The notes beneath the pieces are model-generated. The model saw nothing but the letters and a program-made list of their open reading frames with translations. It was not told the origin of the DNA and made no database searches. The position numbers and the translations under genes were made by a program. Shown here in pieces: positions 35,709 through 44,738 of a DNA stretch of 64,000 bases; within the stretch, counting starts at the first letter, position 1, and every line of letters starts with the position of its first letter. Source of the DNA: Arthrobacter sp. 135MFCol5.1 (GTDB lineage: Bacteria; Actinomycetota; Actinomycetes; Actinomycetales; Micrococcaceae); contig NZ_KB895456.1 of assembly GCF_000374865.1 (NCBI RefSeq), positions 186,001-250,000 on the forward strand, written 5' to 3'.

Positions 35709-36296
35709 CTATTTGAGGCTCAGCGCCACCACTAGGCCGATGACCACGGCGGCCACAACCCCCAGCGAGATGTAGAGTCCGGCCTTCATCGAGCTCTTCT
35801 GCACCGTGGCTCCGGCGTTGGGGAGCGCTTCCTGCCACGCCTTGATGGCGTCCAGGCCCTGGTAGTAGGCGAACATCATGGCGGCTCCGCCGGCCGCGCC
35901 CGCCACAGCACCCAGGCCGCCCGCGCCGCTCATGGCGGCTCCGGCGGAACCGGCGCGGCTCAGGCCGGTAGCGTCCGTGCGGCCATCCGCGCCGGCGGCC
36001 ATCTCCGCGAGTTGCCAGGAGGACGGGCTGGGCGACAAGGACGCGCCCACGCCCACGATGTCGTACTTCCGGCCGTTCGCCGTGACCACCATCGTCCCCA
36101 TGCTTGTGAACCGGACCGCCGCCTGGGCTGCCGGCACGGAAAATACCGGCACCCCGTCAGCGTCATGCATGCTGAACGTTCCCGCGCTGTCCATGGCCAC
36201 GATGGCAGGTACTGTCCTGGCTCCGTTGATCATGCTCTTGCGCCAGTAGAGCAAGGACTTCATCGGGGGCGCGGAAGCTGAGGGGGTTATTTCCAT
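35709..36296 (-). CDS. Hypothetical protein with C-terminal membrane helix
   Basis: 195 aa from ATG 36296. The N-terminal half is beta-rich (SAGTFSMHDADGVPVFSVPAAQAAVRFTSMGTMVVTANGRKYDIVG); a Gly/Ala-rich stretch follows and the last 25 residues form a membrane helix (AGLYISLGVVAAVVIGLVVALSLK). A second hydrophobic stretch lies at GAAGGAAMMFAYY. Family not recognised. Confidence 0.6.
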   Translation of the reverse strand: MEITPSASAPPMKSLLYWRKSMINGARTVPAIVAMDSAGTFSMHDADGVPVFSVPAAQAAVRFTSMGTMVVTANGRKYDIVGVGASLSPSPSSWQLAEMAAGADGRTDATGLSRAGSAGAAMSGAGGLGAVAGAAGGAAMMFAYYQGLDAIKAWQEALPNAGATVQKSSMKAGLYISLGVVAAVVIGLVVALSLK

Positions 36297-36426
36297 GACC
36301 ACAGCTTAGGCGGCACCATCCCCTGCCCACCCGCAGCCGGCATGGGGAGATCTTCCCTTGCCGGGCCGCCGGCCCCGTATATCGGCACCCGGGGCGCGCG
36401 CCGTCGTCGTACGTCCTTCCGGGGCG

Positions 36427-37296
36427 CTATTTGAGTTTTGGCACCAGCACCGGCGTGTTCTTCTTGTACGCCTCGTAGTCCGGCTGTCCGCCCCACTTCT
36501 TGTCCGCCTTCTTCTCCAGGGGCGGGACGCCACTGCCCTTGGTGAGCAGCAGGGCCACGAACACCGGGGAGATCAGCGCGGCCCACTGCCAACCCTGCAG
36601 TACGGGCAGCGCGATGATGGCCACCCCCACCCACAGGGTGATTTCGCCGAAGTAGTTCGGGTGGCGGGACTTTGACCACAGGCCGGTATTGATGAAGCGT
36701 CCCTTGTTGGCGGGATCTGCCTTGAACCGGTTCTTCTCAATATCCGCCAGGGTTTCCACCGTGATGCCCGCGGCCCACACCAGCAGGCCCACCCAGAAGA
36801 ACCCGTCCAGGCCAACCTTTTTGTCCGACGTGATGGCCACCCATGCCAGCGCCGCCGTGAGCACCACCCACAGGCCCTGGATGGTCCAGGTGTTCAGGAA
36901 GCGGAGGAAGTCCGGCTTGAGCTCATCGAACCGGTCATCCTTGCCGTGCTTGCTGATCCGCAGGAACAGGAAGCTGCCCAGGCGCGCGGCCCACAGCACC
37001 ACCATGGCCGCCAGCAGCAGGCCGCGCGCATCGACGCCGGGGGAAGCCAGCACCAGGAACACGGTGATGGAGATGTAGGTAAGGGCCCCGGTGAGGTCAT
37101 AGAACTTCTCGGTCTGCGCCTTGAAGCTGGGAATGAACACCAGCCACTGGATCACGAACGCCGCGGCAACCCCCAGCGCAAACACCGGGAACCCGCCAAT
37201 CCGGGAACCTCCCTGGCTTCCGGCGAGGGCGATGAGGACCGCCACCACCACGGCGATGACAGTACTGACGAGCGCCTTGCGGCTGCTTCCATTCAC
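36427..37296 (-). CDS. DUF1295 membrane protein (steroid 5-alpha-reductase-like)
   Basis: 289 aa, GTG start, six or more membrane segments. The C-terminal region NTGLWSKSRHPNYFGEITLWVGV matches the SAM/NADPH-binding end of isoprenylcysteine methyltransferase/5-alpha-reductase-like proteins (RHPNYFGE). Activity unknown. It is divergent from the MarR/acyl-CoA ligase operon and shares its promoter region. Confidence 0.85.
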   Translation of the reverse strand: MNGSSRKALVSTVIAVVVAVLIALAGSQGGSRIGGFPVFALGVAAAFVIQWLVFIPSFKAQTEKFYDLTGALTYISITVFLVLASPGVDARGLLLAAMVVLWAARLGSFLFLRISKHGKDDRFDELKPDFLRFLNTWTIQGLWVVLTAALAWVAITSDKKVGLDGFFWVGLLVWAAGITVETLADIEKNRFKADPANKGRFINTGLWSKSRHPNYFGEITLWVGVAIIALPVLQGWQWAALISPVFVALLLTKGSGVPPLEKKADKKWGGQPDYEAYKKNTPVLVPKLK

Positions 37297-37373
37297 GGAC
37301 AGGCTCCTTTCCCGGGGCCCCAGCGCGATCCTGCGCTGACGATACCCTCTTATCCTGCTAGTCTCTCATGTAT

Positions 37374-37387
37374 TCAAATCTATTTGA
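37374..37387. promoter_or_regulatory. Candidate MarR operator
   Basis: TCAAAT-CT-ATTTGA has perfect 6-bp arms in an AT-rich stretch 50 nt before the MarR start, between divergent genes. A wider CTAGT/ACTAG pair (37358-37362 and 37390-37394) frames it. Confidence 0.5.
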
Positions 37388-37436
37388 TCACTAGAGGACA
37401 ATAACTACAATATGGGAAGGCCAAGGAGGAGGACCC

Positions 37437-37898
37437 GTGGACGCACCGCTGCACCATCCGGCCGCCGCCGCGCTCCAGAACTTGTTCAACCTCGCCAATG
37501 AGACAGAGCGCGAGGTGGCCCGCCATCTTGAACTGAACCTCACGGACTACCGGGCACTCAGCGCCCTGGTCCACTCCGGACCGCTCACCGCCGGCGCTCT
37601 CGGGGAAACTTTGGGCGCCACCGCGGCCACCACCACCGCCATTGTCGGCCGGCTCGAAGCCCGCGGCTACGCTGAACGCCTGCGCTCCGCCGAGGACAGG
37701 CGGCATGTCCATGTCAGCGCCACCCCCGCCGCCGCCGACAGGATCCGGCACCTGATGCTCCCCCTCATGGATGCCACCAACCAACACATCCACACGCTCC
37801 CCGCGGACGAACAGGCAGCCATCGCCGGATTCCTGGACGTCGCCTTGACCCTCATGCAGGACCATCTGCATTCCCTTTCCGAGAAGGACACCCCTTGA
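37437..37898 (+). CDS. MarR family transcriptional regulator
   Basis: 153 aa, GTG start with a strong AAGGAGGAGG. The winged HTH reads LTAGALGETLGATAATTTAIVGRLEARGYAERLRSAEDRRHVHVSATP. Its stop overlaps the TTG start of the acyl-CoA ligase (TTGA). It probably represses the operon, and perhaps the divergent DUF1295 gene, through the palindrome upstream. Confidence 0.9.
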   Translation: MDAPLHHPAAAALQNLFNLANETEREVARHLELNLTDYRALSALVHSGPLTAGALGETLGATAATTTAIVGRLEARGYAERLRSAEDRRHVHVSATPAAADRIRHLMLPLMDATNQHIHTLPADEQAAIAGFLDVALTLMQDHLHSLSEKDTP

Positions 37899-39763
37899 GA
37901 GAGTTCACCTCGCCGCCCCTGGCCGACCTGTCCACCCACCGGAACGCCACCGATCTTCTAATGCACCGGTACCGCACCTCCCCGGAGCACGTCGCTTTCG
38001 AGGTGCGGGCCAACGGTGCCGACATCACCGCCCCCTGGCGCCAGGTGACCACCCGCCAGTTCGTTTCTGAGGTCCGGGCCCTTGCCAAGGGCCTGATCGC
38101 GGCCGGCCTGCAACCCGGCGAAACCATGGCCGTCATGTCCCCTACCCGGTACGAATGGGCGGTGGCGGACATGGCGGCGTGGTTCGCGGCCGCCGTCGTG
38201 GTCCCCATCTACGAAACCTCCGCCCAGCCCCAAGTGACCGCCGTGCTGTCCGACGCCGACGTCCGCCTGGCAATTGCCGGCACCACAGCGCACGCCGCGC
38301 TGCTGGAGCAGGGGTACGCCCGGACGGGAACTCCAAACTTGGGCATTTGGACCATGGACGCCCGCCCCGGCGCTGACCTTCAGGCGCTGGTGGAACTGGG
38401 CACCGACGTTCCGTACCGCGACGTGGAGGAACGGCGCCTGCTGCCGGACCAGGAGTCCGTGGCCACGATCGTCTACACCTCGGGCACCACCGCAGACCCG
38501 AAGGGCGCGTTGATCACCCATGGCAACTTTGTGGGCCAGATCCTCAACGTCGGCGCCGCCTACACCAGCGTGGTCCGCGAGGGCGGCAACACCATCATCT
38601 TCCTGCCCATGGCGCACGTCCTGGCCCGCGGCCTGCAGCTCATCTGCCTGGCCAACGGCATGCGCATCGCCCACCTCGCCGATCCCCGTGAAGTAGTGCC
38701 GGCCCTGGGCGCCCTCAAGCCCACGTTCCTGGTGGTGGTGCCCCGCGTCCTGCAGAAGATCCAGGCGTCCGCAGCGGCCGCCGCGGCGCAAAAGCACCTG
38801 GGCCGGGTCTGGGCGCTGGCGCAGCGCACGGCGGTGGAATGGGGCAGGTTCGCGGAAGCGCACGACGCCGACCCCGGCGTGCGTGCCCCGCTGGGCCTGC
38901 GGGCCCGCCGGGCCGTGTTCGACCGTGTCTTTTACGCGCGCCTCCGCGCGCTGGTGGGCGGACGCCTTGACTACCTGCTGTCCGGCGCCGGCGCACTGGA
39001 CACAGACTTGTCCCTGTTCTTCCGGGGCCTCGGGCTGCCCGTCATCGAAGGCTACGGACTCACCGAAACCACAGCCCCGCTCACCGGCAATCTTCCCGGC
39101 ACCATCCATTCCGGGTCCGTGGGCGTCCCCATGCCCGGCACCACCGTACGGATCTCCGATCAGGGCGAAGTGCTGGCCAGCGGGGTGGGCGTGTTTGCCG
39201 GGTACCGCCGCGTTTCCGACAACGACGAAGCGTTCGTGGACGGGTTTTTCCGTACCGGGGACCTGGGCGAACTGGACTCCCACGGCCGGCTCACCCTCAA
39301 AGGCCGCATCAAGGACGTGATTGTGACCGCCGGCGGCAAGACCGTCACACCCGCCATCTGGGAAGGCTATGTGGAGGGCGATCCCCTGGTGGCCCACGCC
39401 ATCATGGTGGGCGAAGGCAAGCCCTACCTTGGCGGCCTGGTGCTGCTGGACCCGGAGTCCGTGACGGCGTGGGCCGAGCGCGAAGGCATTGCAGACCTTA
39501 GCGGGCTCAAGATTCCGGATGACGGCGGCGCCGTCCGGATCGAGGACGCCCGGCTGCTCAGCGTGGTGGGCAAGGCGGTGAGTGCCGCAAACGCCCGGCT
39601 GGCCCGGTCCGAACAGGTGCGCAAATTTGTCCTGCTGCTGGCGGACCTCAACGAGGCGCACGGCAATGTCACGCCCACGATGAAACTCAAACGCACCGTG
39701 TTTGCCGAACGCGCCCGGCATTTCGTGGACCACCTGTACACCGATTCAAGGAGCCAAGCATGA
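37895..39763 (+). CDS. AMP-dependent acyl-CoA synthetase (FadD15-like)
   Basis: 622 aa. Adenylate-forming landmarks: P-loop IVYTSGTTADPKGALITHGN, A5 motif GYGLTETTAPLTGN, and GFFRTGDLGELDSHGRLTLKGRIKD in the C-terminal hinge. The length and order match bacterial long-chain-fatty-acid CoA ligases. Coupled to the MarR gene upstream and the DUF2177 gene downstream. Confidence 0.9.
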   Translation: MREFTSPPLADLSTHRNATDLLMHRYRTSPEHVAFEVRANGADITAPWRQVTTRQFVSEVRALAKGLIAAGLQPGETMAVMSPTRYEWAVADMAAWFAAAVVVPIYETSAQPQVTAVLSDADVRLAIAGTTAHAALLEQGYARTGTPNLGIWTMDARPGADLQALVELGTDVPYRDVEERRLLPDQESVATIVYTSGTTADPKGALITHGNFVGQILNVGAAYTSVVREGGNTIIFLPMAHVLARGLQLICLANGMRIAHLADPREVVPALGALKPTFLVVVPRVLQKIQASAAAAAAQKHLGRVWALAQRTAVEWGRFAEAHDADPGVRAPLGLRARRAVFDRVFYARLRALVGGRLDYLLSGAGALDTDLSLFFRGLGLPVIEGYGLTETTAPLTGNLPGTIHSGSVGVPMPGTTVRISDQGEVLASGVGVFAGYRRVSDNDEAFVDGFFRTGDLGELDSHGRLTLKGRIKDVIVTAGGKTVTPAIWEGYVEGDPLVAHAIMVGEGKPYLGGLVLLDPESVTAWAEREGIADLSGLKIPDDGGAVRIEDARLLSVVGKAVSAANARLARSEQVRKFVLLLADLNEAHGNVTPTMKLKRTVFAERARHFVDHLYTDSRSQA

Positions 39764-40191
39764 ACCCCCGCACCAAGAACTGGCTGACCGCCTACGTTGT
39801 CAGTGCCGTGATTTTCGCCGTCCTGGACGTGGCGTGGATCCTGCTGGTGGCCAACCCGCTGTACCAAAACCAGATCGGCGGCCTGCTCGCTCCCAAGGCA
39901 AACCTGGCCGGGGCCGTGCTGTTCTATGTCATCTTTGTCGCCGGAATGGTGCACTACGGCGTCCGCCCCAATACCCCCGACGCCACGGTACGCCAGCGCG
40001 TCACGGGAGCAGCCTTGTTCGGGTTCTTCACCTACGCCACGTGGGCGCTGACCGGGTTCGCCGTGCTGAAGGATTTCCCTGCCCTGGTGGCCGTCACGGA
40101 CATCCTTTGGGGAGCCGCGGCCTGCAGCATCGTCACCTGGGCCACCGCCACCTTGCTGCGGCGCCGGCTCGCCCGCCCCGCCGCAGCCTGA
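39760..40191 (+). CDS. DUF2177 membrane protein
   Basis: 143 aa with four hydrophobic segments (AYVVSAVIFAVLDVAWILLVA, AGAVLFYVIFVAGMVHYGV, GAALFGFFTYATWALTG, VTDILWGAAACSIVTWATAT), the DUF2177 layout. The ATG overlaps the ligase stop (ATGA). Function unknown. Confidence 0.85.
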   Translation: MNPRTKNWLTAYVVSAVIFAVLDVAWILLVANPLYQNQIGGLLAPKANLAGAVLFYVIFVAGMVHYGVRPNTPDATVRQRVTGAALFGFFTYATWALTGFAVLKDFPALVAVTDILWGAAACSIVTWATATLLRRRLARPAAA

Positions 40192-40204
40192 GTCTTCGTG
40201 GCGC

Positions 40205-40310
40205 CCGCGTCACGGACAGCACGCTTTAGACCCAGGAACGGCGGCGGAATCCCGTAAAGCCGGGACCCGCCGTCGTCCGTTGCTGCTAAAGCGTGCCCTG
40301 CGTGACGCGG
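40205..40310. repeat. 106-bp imperfect inverted repeat between convergent genes
   Basis: Outer arms 40205-40229 and 40286-40310 pair over about 21 of 25 positions (cores CCGCGTCACG and GCACGCTTTAG). Inside, GGCGGCGGAATCCCG can pair with CGGGACCCGCC around TAAAG. The whole unit can form one long cruciform. It may serve as a bidirectional terminator or be a small mobile/REP-like element. Confidence 0.6.
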
Positions 40311-40325
40311 GACGGCGCGCAGGGC

Positions 40326-40469
40326 TCACCCGAACAGCGCCGCCACCTGGGTCAGCGTCTGGAACACCCCGTACGCCAGCGGGATCCCCACCAGGATCCA
40401 GCCCAGGACCAGCCTGCCGGTGGACCTTTGGACCGGTTCCTGCCCGCTGTGGGTATGTGCTGTGGTCAT
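40326..40469 (-). CDS. 47-aa MFS transporter small subunit
   Basis: The frame starts one nt after the stop of the MFS carrier (TGAGATG) and encodes MTTAHTHSGQ...RLVLGWILVGIPLAYGVFQTLTQVAALFG, a short hydrophilic head and a single membrane helix. Tiny one-helix partners directly after OFA-type carriers are a recurring gene pair. It is short enough to be missed by automatic callers. Role in assembly or regulation of the carrier is inferred. Confidence 0.75.
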   Translation of the reverse strand: MTTAHTHSGQEPVQRSTGRLVLGWILVGIPLAYGVFQTLTQVAALFG

Positions 40470-40470
40470 C

Positions 40471-41856
40471 TCAGGCCTCCATGGCTGGTTCGTGCCGCGC
40501 GGAGCGGGGTTCGTGGAATCGGGCGTCGACGGGGGTGACCAGCAGGTTGGCCACGAAGCCCACCACCAGCAGGGCCACCATGGTCAGCAGCGCCGGCTGG
40601 TAGGACGCGCCGGTCAGCTGGCCCGGTTTCCCCTGCGCGTCCAGGATGCCGTTGACGATCAGCGGACCGGCCACACCGGCCGCTGACCAGGCCGTCAGCA
40701 GCCGGCCGTGGATGGCGCCCACCTGGAACGTCCCGAACAGGTCCCGCAGGTACGCCGGGGCGGTGGCAAAACCGCCGCCGTAGAACGAGATGATCAGGAA
40801 CGCCAGCACCACATAGAGGAACGTGGCCGTGGCACCGGCCAGCGCCAGCACGGTGTACAGGACCGCGCCGACGCCCAGGTACACCATGTAGATCCGCTTG
40901 CGGCCGGTGATGTCCGAGGTGGCGGACCAGGCGAACCGCCCTGCCATGTTGCCGATGGACAGCAGCCCCACGAAGCCCGCGGCCACGCCGGCGCTGACCA
41001 GGGAGCCGCCGTCGGCCTTCCGGAAGAAGTCCTGGATCATGGGCGCCGCCTGCTCCAGGATGCCGATGCCGGCGGTGACGTTGCAGAACAACGCCACCCA
41101 TACGAGCCAGAACTGCCGGGTCTTGATGGCGTTCTTGGCGGAGACGTTCTCCGTGGTGACCAGCTTGGCGGCCTTGACCTTGGCGGGGTCGAACCCGGCC
41201 GGGCGCCACCCGTCTGCGGGGACCTTGATGCTGAAGGCGCCGAACAGCATGTAGGTGAGATAGACGACGGCGAGCGTCAGGAAGAGCTTCCCCACGGCAT
41301 CGCCGCTGGCCACCCAGCCCTGCGCACCGGAGTTGGGATCGTAGGCCTTGAGCAGGGCCTGGGACACGGGGCTGGCGATCAGCGCGCCGCCGCCGAAGCC
41401 CATGATCGCCATGCCGGTGGCCAGGCCGGGGCGGTCCGGGAACCATTTAATGAGCGTGGACACGGGCGAAATGTAGCCAATGCCAAGCCCGATGCCGCCC
41501 ACCACGCCGTAACCCAGGTAGACCAGCCCAAGCTGGTGCGTGAAGATGCCCAGGGAGCCGACCAGGAAGCCGCCCACCCAGAACATGGCCGAGGTGAACA
41601 TCGCCTTCCGCGGACCGTTCCGGTCCACCCACGTGCCCATGACCGCCGCGGAGAGGCCCAGCATCACGATGGCGATGGAGAAGATCACCCCGATCTCGGT
41701 CAAGCTGGCGCCGAAATGCTTGACCAGCGCGGTTTTGTACACGCTGGTGGCATAGGCCTGGCCAATACAGAGGTGGACAGCGAGCGCTGCCGGCGGGACA
41801 AGCCAGCGGTCGAAGCCCGGCGGGGCGATGGTTCGGTCACGGTCCAGGAAGCCCAT
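40471..41856 (-). CDS. MFS carrier, oxalate/formate antiporter (OFA) family
   Basis: 461 aa from ATG 41856 (AAGGGA upstream); the longer frame adds 28 implausible residues. Twelve membrane segments; GVIFSIAIVMLGLSAAVMGTWVDRNGPRKAM and ISPVSTLIKWFPDRPGLATGMAIMGFGGGALI are typical OFA sequences. OFA members exchange oxalate/formate or import monocarboxylates. No oxalate-metabolism gene is nearby, so the substrate is unknown. A 47-aa partner follows. Confidence 0.88.
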   Translation of the reverse strand: MGFLDRDRTIAPPGFDRWLVPPAALAVHLCIGQAYATSVYKTALVKHFGASLTEIGVIFSIAIVMLGLSAAVMGTWVDRNGPRKAMFTSAMFWVGGFLVGSLGIFTHQLGLVYLGYGVVGGIGLGIGYISPVSTLIKWFPDRPGLATGMAIMGFGGGALIASPVSQALLKAYDPNSGAQGWVASGDAVGKLFLTLAVVYLTYMLFGAFSIKVPADGWRPAGFDPAKVKAAKLVTTENVSAKNAIKTRQFWLVWVALFCNVTAGIGILEQAAPMIQDFFRKADGGSLVSAGVAAGFVGLLSIGNMAGRFAWSATSDITGRKRIYMVYLGVGAVLYTVLALAGATATFLYVVLAFLIISFYGGGFATAPAYLRDLFGTFQVGAIHGRLLTAWSAAGVAGPLIVNGILDAQGKPGQLTGASYQPALLTMVALLVVGFVANLLVTPVDARFHEPRSARHEPAMEA

Positions 41857-42015
41857 GATGATGATTCCCTTGCTAGGTGGAAGACGACGGTGTCCAGCGG
41901 CGAAGGGCCCGGCCCGTTGCCTCCGGCAATCATCATGCAAATCATCAGCAAACGTACTGTTGGCGCGCCGACCGGTAGTGAATATACGGCGAGCGGCACC
42001 ACGGGACGCGCCTCA

Positions 42016-42048
42016 AGCCGCCGAACGTCCGGTGAACTCTGCATGAAC
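42016..42048 (-). promoter_or_regulatory. PHO-box-like direct repeats
   Basis: On the minus strand three units beginning GTTC lie exactly 11 nt apart (plus-strand GAAC ends at 42026, 42037 and 42048). The middle one reads GTTCACCGGAC, close to the 11-nt PhoP repeat unit known from Streptomyces. The site is in the 319-nt region between the OFA carrier and two secreted phosphoesterase genes, and contains no gene itself. Confidence 0.45.
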
Positions 42049-42175
42049 GGACCCCGGTTTGGGCCCGGGCCGTAACCTCGCCGTGATCTACTGGTGAACG
42101 CGAAATATACCGACCAGTAACTTACGGTCCGGCGATCGGCCCATCGTGGGGGGCGTGCCCGCTTCGCCGTCCTCC

Positions 42176-43462
42176 ATGACGGACAAGGAATCTGACGTGA
42201 ATCTTTCCAGACGCCGCTTCTTCGCAGCGGGCACCGCGGCTGCCACCACCCTGGCCGCCGGAAGCACCCTGCGGGCAGCCGCCGCGGCCCCGCCGGCCCT
42301 CCCGGCTCCCGGTGACTCCGGCATCGAGCACATCGTCGTGGTAATGATGGAAAACCGCTCCTTCGACCACTTCCTCGGCTGGCTGCCCGGGTCCGACGGC
42401 ACACAGTCCGGACTGACCTTCCGGGACCGCTACGGCATCCCGCACTCCACCTACCACCTGACCGACTTCCAGGGCTGCGGCCACCCGGATCCTGACCACT
42501 CCTACGAGGGCGGCCGGATCCAATACAACAACGGCAAGAACGACGGCTGGCTCCGGGCCGGCGAAAACGACGAGTTCGCCGTGGGCTACTACGGCGCCGA
42601 AGACCTGGACTTCTGGCGTCAGGCCGGCCCCGACTGGACTGTCTGCGACCGCTACTTCGCCGCGACGATGGCCGAGACCTACCCCAACCGGTTCTACCAG
42701 CACGCCGCCGCCACCGACCGAATCCACAACTCCACCGCCACCAGTACCCTTCCCACGATTTGGGACCGGCTGGCCAGCGCAGGCGTATCCGGTAAGTACT
42801 ACTACGGCGACATCCCGTTCACCGCACTCTGGGGAGCCAAGTACCAGGGCATTTCCCACCCCTATGCGGAGTTCCTCGCCGACTGCTCCGCCGGGGCGCT
42901 GCCGGCGGTGTCCTTCGTGGATCCACGGTTCACCGACGAAGGCTCCGGGACCTCCGGCGATGACCACCCGCACGCCGATATCCGCTCCGGAGAAACGTTC
43001 CTGGCCGAGGTCTACAACGCCGTGACGTCAGGGCCGGGCTGGGCCACCACCCTGCTGGTGGTCAACTACGACGAATGGGGCGGCTTCTACGACCATGTGC
43101 CCCCGGCCACCGCCCCGGACACCAACCCGGACACCGCCCTGCGGGGCTTCCGGGTGCCGTCCCTGGTGGTCTCGCCCAGGGCGCGGCGCCGGTACGTCGC
43201 CCACGATGTCTACGACCACACCTCGGTCCTGAAAGCGATCGAATGGCGCTGGAACCTGGCGCCCCTCACACAGCGTGACCAGGCCGCCCGCAATATTGCA
43301 GAGGTCCTGGACTTCGGCACCCCTGCCAACCTGGCCGCCCCGAGATACCTCGTTCCGCCATTCGTGGCCGGCCCCGCCTGCTCCCCGGTGGGTCCGCCGC
43401 CGGAAGAGGAATGGTCTGGACTGAAACAGAAAGCACTCGCCGACGGATGGAAACTCCCGTGA
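42176..43462 (+). CDS. Tat-secreted phosphoesterase, phospholipase C family
   Basis: 428 aa from ATG 42176. The N-terminus has a twin-arginine signal (SRRRFFAAGTAAATTLAAG). The catalytic start VVVMMENRSFDHFLGW is the phosphatase/phospholipase C signature with the metal-binding Glu-Asn; DDHPHADIRSGE and VNYDEWGGFYDHVPP follow. Such enzymes cleave phosphodiesters outside the cell and release phosphate. Two nt after its stop comes a second phosphoesterase gene, and a PHO-box-like repeat lies upstream. Confidence 0.9.
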   Translation: MTDKESDVNLSRRRFFAAGTAAATTLAAGSTLRAAAAAPPALPAPGDSGIEHIVVVMMENRSFDHFLGWLPGSDGTQSGLTFRDRYGIPHSTYHLTDFQGCGHPDPDHSYEGGRIQYNNGKNDGWLRAGENDEFAVGYYGAEDLDFWRQAGPDWTVCDRYFAATMAETYPNRFYQHAAATDRIHNSTATSTLPTIWDRLASAGVSGKYYYGDIPFTALWGAKYQGISHPYAEFLADCSAGALPAVSFVDPRFTDEGSGTSGDDHPHADIRSGETFLAEVYNAVTSGPGWATTLLVVNYDEWGGFYDHVPPATAPDTNPDTALRGFRVPSLVVSPRARRRYVAHDVYDHTSVLKAIEWRWNLAPLTQRDQAARNIAEVLDFGTPANLAAPRYLVPPFVAGPACSPVGPPPEEEWSGLKQKALADGWKLP

Positions 43463-43464
43463 CA

Positions 43465-44595
43465 ATGAAACTCCGTGCCGCCGCAGCGGCCATCGCCGTG
43501 TTCGCCGCCGCCATCGTCGGCGGGGCGGCAACGCCGTCACAGCCGGCCGCCGCCGCCCCCGCTCCCGCCACCGCGCCGGCGGCCTCCAGCTACCTGCCCG
43601 GCGCCAACCACGTCTTCGTCATCAACCTCGAAAACAAGGGCTACGACGAAACCTGGGGCCCGGCGTCGGCCGCTCCTTATCTTTCCCAGACCCTGCGCAG
43701 CCAAGGCGTCCTGCTGAACCAGTACTACGGCACGGCGCACAACTCCCAGCCCAACTACGTGGCGCAGATTTCCGGCCAGGGACCCAACCCGCAGATGCAG
43801 GCCGACTGCCAGACCTACACCCCGTTCGTCGGCAGCGGCACCGCCAGCCCCGGCCAAGCAGTCGGCGACGGCTGCGTGTTCCCGGCCAGCGTTCCCACGG
43901 TGGCCGGGCAGCTCAAAGACGCCGGGAAATCCTGGAAGGGGTACATGGAGGACATGGGCACCCCTTGCCGGCACCCGGCCCTGGGCGCCGTCGATGACAC
44001 CCAGAAAGCCAAGGTGGGCGACCAGTACGCCGCCCGCCACAACCCGTTCGTCTACTTCGCAGGGATCACCGGCTCACCGGACTGCGCCAAGAACGACGTC
44101 GACCTCTCCGCCTTGCAGACGGACCTCGCCTCGGCTGCCACCACGCCCAACCTGTCCATGATCACGCCCAACCTTTGCCACGACGGACACGACTCCCCCT
44201 GCGTGGACGGGCAGCCCGGCGGCCTGGCAAGCGCTGACGCCTGGCTCAAGCAATGGGTTCCGGTCATCACCAACTCTCCGGCGTTCAAGCAGGACGGCGT
44301 CCTGGTGATCACCTTCGACGAATCCGACGGGCCCCAGTCGGACGCCAGTGCCTGCTGCGGCGAAGGCCCGGGCCCGAACGCGGCCCTGCCAGGCATCACG
44401 GGCATGGGCGGCGGACGCGTCGGCGCGCTGGTCCTCTCCCCCTTCACGAAGGGCGGAACCTGGTCCACCACGCCGTACAACCACTACAGCCTGCTCGCCA
44501 GCATCGAGGACACCTTCGGGCTGCCGTACCTGGGGTACGCCGGGACGCCCGGGCTCAACCGGTTTGGCCTGGACGTGTACAACGCGGGGGTCTGA
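43465..44595 (+). CDS. Secreted phosphoesterase, acid-phosphatase/PLC superfamily
   Basis: 376 aa from ATG 43465. Sec-type signal (MKLRAAAAAIAVFAAAIVGG, then an Ala/Pro-rich linker). VFVINLENKGYDETWG corresponds to the metal-site start of the family; AHNSQPNYVAQISGQ, GYMEDMGTPC, MITPNLCHDGHD and VITFDESDG supply further metal ligands. Co-transcribed with the preceding phospholipase C-like gene, suggesting phosphate scavenging. Confidence 0.88.
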   Translation: MKLRAAAAAIAVFAAAIVGGAATPSQPAAAAPAPATAPAASSYLPGANHVFVINLENKGYDETWGPASAAPYLSQTLRSQGVLLNQYYGTAHNSQPNYVAQISGQGPNPQMQADCQTYTPFVGSGTASPGQAVGDGCVFPASVPTVAGQLKDAGKSWKGYMEDMGTPCRHPALGAVDDTQKAKVGDQYAARHNPFVYFAGITGSPDCAKNDVDLSALQTDLASAATTPNLSMITPNLCHDGHDSPCVDGQPGGLASADAWLKQWVPVITNSPAFKQDGVLVITFDESDGPQSDASACCGEGPGPNAALPGITGMGGGRVGALVLSPFTKGGTWSTTPYNHYSLLASIEDTFGLPYLGYAGTPGLNRFGLDVYNAGV

Positions 44596-44627
44596 GCCTG
44601 ACCGGGGCTGCATGCCTCCCCTCGAAT

Positions 44628-44668
44628 GGACCCGGCAAACGGACTGCAGTGCAGCGTTTGCCGGGTCC
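44628..44668 (+). terminator. Terminator hairpin after the phosphoesterase genes
   Basis: GGACCCGGCAAAC pairs perfectly with GTTTGCCGGGTCC (13 bp) around a 15-nt loop, 33 nt past the stop codon. No T-tract follows, as is common in high-GC actinobacteria. Confidence 0.7.
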
Positions 44669-44738
44669 ATTGCTGTTCCGCGGCCGATGCGTTATGGCGA
44701 CGTTAGGAAAGGGTGGCGGCGAGGCGCATAGTTAGGAG

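Noticed and set aside
37958..39733. 591-codon minus-strand frame opposite the acyl-CoA ligase
   Set aside because: Low-complexity composition and exact overlap with a well-supported ligase gene.
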